Origin: a virus | Direction: 5' to 3' (one strand) | Virus record (IMG/VR): IMGVR_UViG_3300044645_002685 | Coordinates: 1-20,067 of that record | Length of the DNA stretch: 20,067 bases | Part shown: piece by piece, positions 14,636 to 20,067 of the stretch | Layout: every line of letters begins with the position of its first letter | Numbering within the stretch: the stretch's first letter is position 1 | Position numbers and translations under genes: made by a program | The notes under the pieces: model-generated | Databases searched by the model: none | The model's input: only the letters and a program-made list of their open reading frames with translations | What the model was told of the DNA's origin: nothing

Positions 14636-16005
14636 TTGTTGTTCTCCAAGTAGTAATTCAGGTCTTCCGGCGTTCCAATTCCCCACATTTTAGGGACTTC
14701 TTTAATTCGAATCTTTTTGCCATCCTGAATGGCTTCATTAAATACTGGGCAGACATAAAACTCATTATTGGTTCTAATGTCTTTTTCAATCATTTGATTT
14801 GCATATTTGACATAATCAGAACCATGTTTCCAGTAGTAAATACCTACAGTTGCATTATCTGAAATTGGGTTTTTTTCTGCAACTTCATCCACCAGGCCAT
14901 CATCCCCTAGCTTCGCGTATGACCACTTTGGGTGGGTGGCCTTGAATGTGAGGATTCCACCATCAACGCCTTCCGCACCAAATGCGTACAAACACTCGTT
15001 GCTATTCCAATCGACTATCTGGTCAGAGTTGGCCATCAGTAATGGTTCATCGTTATCTATTAGTCCAGACGCAAGTAGGGTCGTGCATGCGGCGCCCTCT
15101 GTCATTCCGTCAACCAGAACGATGTCACACCCTGGCTTGATGAGTCCTAAAACCTGTTTCAAGTTGTATTTCTCGTAGTGCTCTTTTTGTACAAGAAAAA
15201 TAAAATGAGCGTCTATGTTTAGATTCTCGACGACTACCTGAATCATTGGTTTACCGTTGACTTCAATTAGAGGCTTCGGAAATGTGTAGCCAGCTTGCGC
15301 AAATCTAGAGCCGGCTCCTGCCATTGGTATCAAAACATTCATTTTTTCATTCCTCCAAGCAACAGGCTTTTTGCCTCTATTTTCTATTTCATCAACAAAA
15401 CGCATTAACCGTTGTTTATTAAGGTCTGCGGCATTTTTTATTGCATGAAGGTTTGCGCCAGAACTAAGCGCACCTTCTCTACCGATATGAGAATCCTCAA
15501 TAATTATAGTATTTGCAGGACTTGCATCAAGGGAGACCATGCATTGCCAGTACATTTCTGGGTGTGGCTTGTGATTTCTCACGTCCTCGTTGCTCATTAT
15601 GTAACTGACGTATTTGAGAACCCCAATTGCATCCAGGGCGGTTATGACCGTGTCTCTTATGGCGTTTGAGGCAACAGCAATACGCCAGCCCTTTTCCTTC
15701 AGGGTCTGCATTATGTCAATTGCTACGTAGTTCTTAGGGAAATCTGAAAGTATTTTTAGAGTGGCTTTTTGTTTGTCTTCCCAGATTTGTTGATGTTTTG
15801 ATTCTGGAAGGCCTTTTTCTTCGGTCAACATCTTTAGCTTTGTAGTTGTCCCAAGGCCGTCATATTTGGACAGGTGTTCTTCTTGCGAAATTACGTATTT
15901 AACATCAACTCTGCTTAGGGCAATATTCAGTGAATCATAATGAACGTCGCGTGACTCAATCAAAACCCCATCAAGGTCAAAGATGACAAGAAAGTTACTT
16001 TTCAT
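14632..16005 (-). CDS. HAD phosphatase fused to a sugar-phosphate nucleotidyltransferase
   Basis: From ATG 16005 (457 aa; the first 11 bases overlap the previous gene) residues 1-205 are a HAD phosphatase of the beta-phosphoglucomutase type: FDLDGV (Asp10, Asp12), ASNA (112-115), HKPHPEMY with Lys146, and IIEDSHIG with Glu170-Asp171. Residues 222-457 are a sugar nucleotidyltransferase: MNVLIPMAGAGSRF (222-235), FPKPLIEVNGKPMI with Lys244, MANSDQIVDW, and a C-terminal WGIGTPEDL. Together they could convert a sugar-phosphate precursor into an NDP-sugar for the neighbouring glycosyltransferases. The junction is unusual: GGAGG and ATG 15342 would give a stand-alone 236-aa nucleotidyltransferase, and the fusion rests on a run of six A. 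Confidence 0.88.
   Translation of the reverse strand: MKSNFLVIFDLDGVLIESRDVHYDSLNIALSRVDVKYVISQEEHLSKYDGLGTTTKLKMLTEEKGLPESKHQQIWEDKQKATLKILSDFPKNYVAIDIMQTLKEKGWRIAVASNAIRDTVITALDAIGVLKYVSYIMSNEDVRNHKPHPEMYWQCMVSLDASPANTIIIEDSHIGREGALSSGANLHAIKNAADLNKQRLMRFVDEIENRGKKPVAWRNEKMNVLIPMAGAGSRFAQAGYTFPKPLIEVNGKPMIQVVVENLNIDAHFIFLVQKEHYEKYNLKQVLGLIKPGCDIVLVDGMTEGAACTTLLASGLIDNDEPLLMANSDQIVDWNSNECLYAFGAEGVDGGILTFKATHPKWSYAKLGDDGLVDEVAEKNPISDNATVGIYYWKHGSDYVKYANQMIEKDIRTNNEFYVCPVFNEAIQDGKKIRIKEVPKMWGIGTPEDLNYYLENNK
15342..15356 (-). promoter_or_regulatory. Internal Shine-Dalgarno and ATG at the domain junction
   Basis: On the minus strand GGAGG (15356-15352) lies nine bases before ATG 15342, the Met that begins the nucleotidyltransferase domain. 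A six-A run (15347-15342) sits between them. This permits separate translation of the second domain. Confidence 0.55.
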
Positions 16006-16651
16006 TTGGATTAGGCCCTGCGTGTCTATGCCACTTGTTGTGACGGACAATGCTTTTCCCATTGCACTTCATTACGTATTTATTCCGAACGCGCATGGAC
16101 CACTCGACGTCCTCTTCCTCGTTCCACCCACGCGATTCGTCAAGTGGCTCTTCAACCATCACGTGTTTCTTAAGCATAAAGAAACCGCCGGATATATACA
16201 TGTATTGAGTTTGTGTCCAGTCGTTGTATTCAAGCGACCAGGCGCGCCCGTGCCCTGGCTTATCCCATAGCGACCAATCCATTGGGTTTCTTTCCCCAGT
16301 AATCAAATATTGAGGGCATGAACATATTTCCCAGTCTTCCCCAAATGACTTAAATTCTTCATACCATTTCGAGTCGAATATGTGGTAGTCGTGCATCATT
16401 ACTATATTTTCGTATTTTGCATTCTGGGCAAGAATGTTTTTTTTGCGAGTAATCCATCGCGGCTTTATTGACTCATCAAAGTCAATCTTTACAATGTCAT
16501 CCCCTTCGATTCCAGATGAATCCCCTCCACCGACAAAAAGTATTTCGTATTCGGGAATTTTTAAATCACGGATGCTTTTTATAATTTCATCTAATCGATT
16601 TTTATCTTCGTATACAGTAATTATTCCAAATGTAAAAGAAATGTCTTTCAT
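15995..16651 (-). CDS. GT-A (family 2-like) glycosyltransferase, short
   Basis: This 218-aa protein opens FTFGIITVYEDKNRLDEIIKSI, the nucleotide-sugar-binding start of GT2-like enzymes. VGGGDSSG follows, then VMMHDYH (84-90) at the position of the DxD metal motif, YISGGFFMLKK, and WNEEEDVEWSMRVR, a typical acceptor-side ED motif. It lacks the long C-terminal extensions or membrane helices of processive GT2 enzymes, so a soluble single-sugar transferase is likely. AGGTG lies four bases before ATG 16651. It follows the GT-B gene by seven bases and overlaps the HAD-nucleotidyltransferase gene. Confidence 0.82.
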   Translation of the reverse strand: MKDISFTFGIITVYEDKNRLDEIIKSIRDLKIPEYEILFVGGGDSSGIEGDDIVKIDFDESIKPRWITRKKNILAQNAKYENIVMMHDYHIFDSKWYEEFKSFGEDWEICSCPQYLITGERNPMDWSLWDKPGHGRAWSLEYNDWTQTQYMYISGGFFMLKKHVMVEEPLDESRGWNEEEDVEWSMRVRNKYVMKCNGKSIVRHNKWHRHAGPNPNEK

Positions 16652-16658
16652 GAATCAC

Positions 16659-17750
16659 CTAAATTTTTTCCAAGATGACGCGCATTGTTGCATCCCAGTC
16701 ATCCCCTCTGGCGTTCATGTCAAATTTTTTTAACAATTCTCTGTTTTCATTCATTTCATCAATGCGCATTTGATGATTCATTAATTCGTCTAGGTGGTAA
16801 ACCCATTCTTCATCAGTTTTTGCCATTCTTCCAATTCCCTGACTGACCAGGAATTCGTATTCTGGAGAGTATGAGGTTATAAATGGGACCCCTGCGGCAG
16901 CGTATTCGAGTCCTTTTATGAATGATTTTGCGTGATTGAACTGTATGTTGTTTAGTGGAATTGTCCCGATATCCATATTGGAAAAAAGGCGTGGGTATGC
17001 CGATATTGGCGCCATTGGTGAATGTGTAAATCTTGTTTTATCAATCTTTAGTAAGTCGTGTACTGATGGCGCAGATGGTGAGTGTCCAGAATGATGGAAC
17101 TTTGTATTTCGTGATTTTAAATAATCATCCATGAAACCAGAAAGCTGCTCTAAGTCATTGGAGCGCCAGTGGGTAGCACCAACCCATCCAATATTTGATT
17201 TTTTAAGGTATCTAACTGAGCGTTTATTATACCTATCTGAATCGATTCCATTTCTTACCATAAAAACGTTATCGCGTTTTTTTGCGTAGTAATCAAATAG
17301 AAATGGCGTTGATGTAATAACGGCATCCGCCTGCATTATTATTTGTGCGTAAATATCCCTGTTGTTGTCCGGATTCTTTTTGGGGTCTGTTGCTTGAAAT
17401 GCTCTATTTGTCTCGGCAAGACCATCAAACCAGTCGTCGACATCAACTACCAATTTTTGCCCCATTGCTTGAGCGAGCGGCATTTTTTCCAACACTTCTC
17501 GTTGCATGAGTAGTTTAAAAACGATTATGTCCCAACCATGAACAGACCTACCGTCTGACATCAACATCCCAAATCCTTTATCTGCGCCATAACCAGGGAA
17601 TCCGACAGCAGTAAACCACCCACGCTTGTTCAGTTCATTGGAAGGAAGGGTGCATCTGTAGTAACAGCATCCATTTGGCTCAAGTGGCTCCGTCCCCCAT
17701 GCCCAGTCATGAGTCATGAAGCCAATTGTTGGTTTGTGTTGCTTCTTCAT
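16659..17750 (-). CDS. GT-B (family 4-like) glycosyltransferase
   Basis: This 363-aa protein is the first gene of the glycan operon. The C-terminal half has IGWVGATHWRSNDLEQL, then FIKGLEYAAAGVPFITSYSPEYEFL, the sugar-nucleotide-binding segment with two Glu residues typical of GT4 enzymes. Earlier come KLVVDVDDWFDGL (about 111-123) and ADAVITSTPFL, which mark the inter-domain region and the start of the second Rossmann fold. No membrane segment is seen. Its start at ATG 17750 lies behind a TATAAG -10-like box 13 bases upstream. It probably transfers one sugar, either to a virion protein or to a growing glycan; the acceptor cannot be told. Confidence 0.88.
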   Translation of the reverse strand: MKKQHKPTIGFMTHDWAWGTEPLEPNGCCYYRCTLPSNELNKRGWFTAVGFPGYGADKGFGMLMSDGRSVHGWDIIVFKLLMQREVLEKMPLAQAMGQKLVVDVDDWFDGLAETNRAFQATDPKKNPDNNRDIYAQIIMQADAVITSTPFLFDYYAKKRDNVFMVRNGIDSDRYNKRSVRYLKKSNIGWVGATHWRSNDLEQLSGFMDDYLKSRNTKFHHSGHSPSAPSVHDLLKIDKTRFTHSPMAPISAYPRLFSNMDIGTIPLNNIQFNHAKSFIKGLEYAAAGVPFITSYSPEYEFLVSQGIGRMAKTDEEWVYHLDELMNHQMRIDEMNENRELLKKFDMNARGDDWDATMRVILEKI

Positions 17751-17865
17751 AATTTACGAAAATCTTATATTGTTTTACTCCAGTTGGCTTTCAAGTGTTT
17801 TTGTAAAAACGTATTGTGATAAAATATTCATGCTTCTACTTAATCGATTACAAACAGGAGAGAAA
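17751..17865. promoter_or_regulatory. Divergent promoters: glycan operon (-) and holin/tail genes (+)
   Basis: On the plus strand TGTGATAAAAT (TAAAAT at 17820-17825) is a good -10, about 40 bases before the holin ATG. On the minus strand TTGAAA followed 19 bases later by TATAAG lies before ATG 17750. Both directions need a promoter here, since two operons diverge from 115 bases. Confidence 0.5.
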
Positions 17866-18081
17866 ATGAACGCATCATTTATCAAGCAAGCAGTTGAGCA
17901 AGCAGTAAAGACATTCGTCACCGCATTTCTTGGTGCCTGGGTGGCTTCTGGTTCTGACTTCGACGCACTCACTGATTCAGCAAATCTCAAAATTGGCGTG
18001 ACTGCTGTTGCGGCCTCAATTGCCATGAGCATGGGCCTCAAGAAAGTTGGGTCAAATAAGGACTCAGTTTCGGTTCTGTAG
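17866..18081 (+). CDS. r1t-like holin
   Basis: This 71-aa protein has two hydrophobic segments, about 12-29 (AVKTFVTAFLGAWVASG) and 43-58 (IGVTAVAASIAMSMGL), separated by a short polar loop, with the conserved C-terminal NKDSVS motif (64-69). This is the layout of the r1t holin family common in actinophages, which forms the membrane lesions releasing endolysin. ATG 17866 has AGGAGAGA five to ten bases upstream; an in-frame ATG at 17830 would add 12 residues. It is unusual in lying about 11 kb from the endolysin and on the other strand. Confidence 0.85.
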   Translation: MNASFIKQAVEQAVKTFVTAFLGAWVASGSDFDALTDSANLKIGVTAVAASIAMSMGLKKVGSNKDSVSVL

Positions 18082-18114
18082 GTAAAACTACGCTTCCATA
18101 GAGATTTGTTCATC

Positions 18115-18120
18115 TACAAT
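18115..18120 (+). promoter_or_regulatory. Possible -10 box before the first tail gene
   Basis: TACAAT matches five of six -10 positions and lies 28 bases before ATG 18149. No convincing -35 is present. The 67-base gap after the holin holds nothing else. Confidence 0.25.
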
Positions 18121-18148
18121 CTTCTTGGTTGATGATTGGAGGAGAACC

Positions 18149-18565
18149 ATGTCAATGGTCGCTGGAACATATGCAATGACTTGTCAGCAGGGGTCTACTT
18201 TTGACCTTCAGCTAACTCTGCAATACACAAACCCAGATTATGTAAACGGCTGCAATGGAGCTTCAGTCTGTCCTGAATTTTTAATTTGGGACCTTACTGG
18301 CTACACAGCGAGAATGCAGGTCAGAAAATACGTTGACTCAGCAACAGCAATGGCAACACTAAATACAGAAAACCTTTCAAGTTACAGAATTACCCTGGGG
18401 AACCCAAACCCTACAGATGGCACTATCACACTGTTCATTAGGGCTGAGGACACAAGGACAATATTGACATCTGGAGTATATGACATTGAGATAATTTCAC
18501 CCACAAATGAAGTGGACAGAATACTGCAAGGCCAATTCATTCTTTCCCCAGAGGTAACGCGATGA
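18149..18565 (+). CDS. Virion/tail-associated structural protein (138 aa)
   Basis: The start ATG 18149 is chosen because GGAGGAG lies four bases upstream; a TTG frame extension to 18125 is less likely. The protein is beta-rich: TCQQGSTFDLQLTLQY, then LTGYTARMQVRKYVDSATAMATL, GTITLFIRAEDTR, SGVYDIEIISPTNEVDRILQGQFILSPEVTR. This order, a gain-of-G loop, YDIEI strand and a final PEVTR, is shared by small tail or baseplate proteins of many environmental phages. Its stop overlaps the next gene as ATGA. The exact virion position is unknown. Confidence 0.75.
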   Translation: MSMVAGTYAMTCQQGSTFDLQLTLQYTNPDYVNGCNGASVCPEFLIWDLTGYTARMQVRKYVDSATAMATLNTENLSSYRITLGNPNPTDGTITLFIRAEDTRTILTSGVYDIEIISPTNEVDRILQGQFILSPEVTR

Positions 18566-18996
18566 CCCAAAATGTGGTCCAAGTAATTACGACGGAAACA
18601 CCCAACAGGGTTCTAATAACAACTACCCGCGCTCCCGGCGTTCAGCAGTTCACTTACCAAGTGCAGATTTTCACTGTTCCAGGGACCCTGAGCGTAGGAA
18701 CTGGTCGGGCAAAATTCTACATTCCTGGGCCAATCACGCTCGGAAACGTAAGAGCGTCAGTTGGTACAGCCCCCACTGGCGCAGACATAACCATAGATGT
18801 GAACAAAAATGGAACAACTGTTTTCACAACACAAGCAAACAGACCAAAAATCTTTGCTGGTCAAACACTTGTGTCAACATCTACGCCAAATATCAGGGAG
18901 CTTACGACTGGAGACTATATCACGGTTGATGTTGACACTATTGGTTCACTCAATCCAGGAAGCGACTTAACTGTTCAAATAGAATTTACTCCTTAG
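18562..18996 (+). CDS. Virion/tail-fibre-associated beta-sandwich protein (144 aa)
   Basis: This protein is translationally coupled (ATGA) to the previous one. After a Thr-rich start it has a compact beta-sandwich: IFTVPGTLSVGTGRAKFYIPGPITLGNVRASVGTAPTGADITIDVNKNGTTVF, then DYITVDVDTIGSLNPGSDLTVQI. I associate this domain with head or tail-fibre decoration of phages, where it is often fused to larger fibres; here it stands alone. No catalytic residues are evident. It probably forms part of the adsorption apparatus with its neighbours. Confidence 0.78.
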   Translation: MTQNVVQVITTETPNRVLITTTRAPGVQQFTYQVQIFTVPGTLSVGTGRAKFYIPGPITLGNVRASVGTAPTGADITIDVNKNGTTVFTTQANRPKIFAGQTLVSTSTPNIRELTTGDYITVDVDTIGSLNPGSDLTVQIEFTP

Positions 18997-19050
18997 GTGT
19001 ATTCTATTGGGAAGCGGTATTAACCGGCCCCTAGCAAAAAGGTATCAATC

Positions 19051-19419
19051 ATGACAATTTCAAACTTTCTAGAAAACGAGTTACTCGATACCTTGGATGG
19101 TTCGGGTTCTGCATACTCGGCTTCTGCTACCTATCTCAAGCTCCACACTGGAGACCCAGGCGAATCTGGAACCAGCAACCCTGCAACAGAAACAACTCGC
19201 AAGACTGTTGCTTTTAGCGCTGCATCTGGCGGCTCAAAGACTTCAACAGCAACTGTTGAGTGGACTCTTGTTGCTGCAACAGAGACCTACTCACATTGGT
19301 CATTGTGGGACAACTCAACCGCTGGCAACTGCCTCTGGTACGGTGCTCTTTCGGCAAACGCTGCAGTTACCGCAGGTGACACTTTCGAGATTACCTCTCT
19401 TACACTGACACTCGACTAA
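19051..19419 (+). CDS. Small tail-fibre-like protein (122 aa)
   Basis: AAAAAGG lies about eight bases before ATG 19051. The sequence fits a widespread family of small phage structural proteins: NELLDTLDG start, ATYLKLHTGDPGESGTSNPATETTRKTVAFSAA, YSHWSLWDNSTAGNCLWYGAL, then AGDTFEITSLTLTLD. These are usually next to fibres or minor tail proteins and may form a trimeric collar or tip. No enzyme motif is seen. It is followed by the repeat-rich fibre gene after 22 bases. Confidence 0.8.
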   Translation: MTISNFLENELLDTLDGSGSAYSASATYLKLHTGDPGESGTSNPATETTRKTVAFSAASGGSKTSTATVEWTLVAATETYSHWSLWDNSTAGNCLWYGALSANAAVTAGDTFEITSLTLTLD

Positions 19420-19425
19420 TCCACA

Positions 19426-19440
19426 AGGGGAGTGACCCCT
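19426..19440 (+). promoter_or_regulatory. Hairpin overlapping the ribosome site of the fibre gene
   Basis: AGGGG-AGTGA-CCCCT forms a five-base-pair, GC-rich hairpin whose 5' arm is the Shine-Dalgarno of the next gene (ATG 19442). Pairing would mask the ribosome site and could lower or gate translation. Confidence 0.35.
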
Positions 19441-19441
19441 C

Positions 19442-20067
19442 ATGGATGAACAAGAGATAATTAGTTTTTCGGAGCCATTCCGAGGGACGTCGTCGTTCTA
19501 TGTAGGATTTAAAACAGTATCGGAGACTGCCTCCGCTACAGCAAGTGGTTCTTCGTCCGTATCGCAACTTCATACGGCAATACGAACTGCTTCAGCATCT
19601 GCTACATCTGGCCACGCCATTGTCTCAGTACATACTTCTCCACGAGGGGCCACTGGCTCTGGTTCTGCAACCGCAGGAGACCAGGCAATTGGTCTCCATA
19701 CAGCTCCAAGACAAGCATCTGCTTCTGCTAGCGGAGATGGCAGTGTTGTTGTTCTACACACAGCTCCACGAAGTGCAACAGGAAATGGAACTGGCTCTTC
19801 AAGCAATCTAAGTGAAGTAATAACCTTCCTGAGAGCTGCAAGTGCATCGGGCGGTGCAACAGCTGGAGATAGTGCAATTGGTCTTCATACTGCACCGAGA
19901 GGTGCAACTGGTTCTGGCCAGTCAAGCGAATCATCAACAAGAGTTAGAACGGCTGTTGTTTCGGCTACCGGTTCAGCCATAAGCGGCTCAACTGCAGTTG
20001 GCCTGCACACCGCACCAAGAACAGCAACTGCAGATGGACAGTCAAGTGAATCTGCAACGCGACTCAT
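19442..20067 (+). CDS. Repeat-rich tail fibre protein, N-terminal part (partial)
   Basis: The frame opens at ATG 19442 behind AGGGGAG and stays open to the window edge (208 residues seen). After about 43 residues (FSEPFRGTSSFYVGFK) comes a chain of about 20-22-residue repeats with core LHTAPRxATGxG, ending in AIGL or TRL. Cores start near residues 44, 64, 86, 106, 131 (degenerate), 149, 169 (degenerate) and 189. The composition is almost wholly Ser, Thr, Ala and Gly, as in fibrous beta shafts and in proteins that receive O-linked sugars. Its place after three tail-type genes supports a fibre. The tip and any receptor domain lie outside the window. Confidence 0.75.
   Translation, partial: MDEQEIISFSEPFRGTSSFYVGFKTVSETASATASGSSSVSQLHTAIRTASASATSGHAIVSVHTSPRGATGSGSATAGDQAIGLHTAPRQASASASGDGSVVVLHTAPRSATGNGTGSSSNLSEVITFLRAASASGGATAGDSAIGLHTAPRGATGSGQSSESSTRVRTAVVSATGSAISGSTAVGLHTAPRTATADGQSSESATRL
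19571..20067 (+). repeat. HTAPR-type tandem repeats in the fibre gene
   Basis: About eight imperfect 60-66-base units encode the core L/V-HTAPR-x-ATGxG. The closest pair at DNA level is the units around 19885 and 20005, which share CACCxAGA and ATGGxCAGTCAAGxGAATC-like strings. The array continues beyond the window. Confidence 0.7.

Noticed and set aside
13928-14686. Longer methyltransferase with 17 extra N-terminal residues
   Set aside because: The ATG at 14635 makes an ATGA overlap with the upstream stop, as at the next junction, and the extra residues lie within the upstream gene.
1-20067. CRISPR array, tRNA, rRNA, integrase/attachment site or diversity-generating retroelement
   Set aside because: I saw no direct-repeat and spacer pattern, no cloverleaf-like tract, and no recombinase or reverse transcriptase motif. 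The repeats present are all within protein-coding genes.
19570-20067. Minus-strand open frames at the right end
   Set aside because: They are antisense to the repeat-rich fibre frame and arise from its Ser/Ala/Thr codons; the plus-strand frame has a ribosome site and tail-gene neighbours.

Overview
The window looks like part of the genome of a tailed phage infecting an actinobacterium, most likely a freshwater or marine uncultured lineage. This rests on a WhiB-type iron-sulfur regulator (a family confined to actinobacteria and their phages), an r1t-like holin, an M15 peptidase endolysin with a peptidoglycan-binding tail, a run of tail-fibre-like proteins, dense gene packing with many ATGA overlaps, and short genes in strand-coherent blocks. 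The Thr-rich linkers and helical repeats of the giant surface protein resemble secreted proteins of Acidimicrobiia and similar groups, but the host cannot be fixed from this sequence alone. No integrase, terminase, portal, capsid or replication gene is visible.

Layout. (1) 1-1140, early/regulatory flank: the end of a small Cys-containing protein (+), WhiB (-), a 77-aa unknown (+), and a tiny one-helix membrane protein (-). (2) 1186-3536 (-): a compact operon of a small HTH-like protein, a calcineurin-type phosphoesterase, a small winged-helix-like protein and a proteasome-beta-like Ntn hydrolase. (3) 3683-4582 (+): two consecutive small proteins with winged-helix character, divergent from operon 2. 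(4) 4579-11692 (-): a 1446-aa secreted/membrane surface protein, an SGNH hydrolase, the endolysin, a membrane/coiled-coil protein, and two unknowns. (5) 11774-12655 (+): a degenerate glutathione-peroxidase-like protein behind a leaderless-type promoter. (6) 12657-17750 (-): a five-gene glycan operon: GT-B glycosyltransferase, GT-A glycosyltransferase, HAD phosphatase fused to a sugar nucleotidyltransferase, SAM methyltransferase, and a GDPD-like domain fused to a glycosyltransferase. (7) 17866-20067 (+): holin, three small virion/tail proteins, and the start of a repeat-rich fibre that runs off the end.

Working model (inference). Blocks 4 and 7 encode the lysis and host-contact apparatus. Block 6 could build and attach a methylated, possibly phosphodiester-containing glycan, either on the fibres and the giant surface protein or on the infected cell. 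Block 2 pairs a phosphoesterase with a possible phage-encoded Thr protease, which is notable because actinobacterial hosts can carry a proteasome. No stretch longer than 300 bases lacks a gene; the largest gaps are 137 bases or less.
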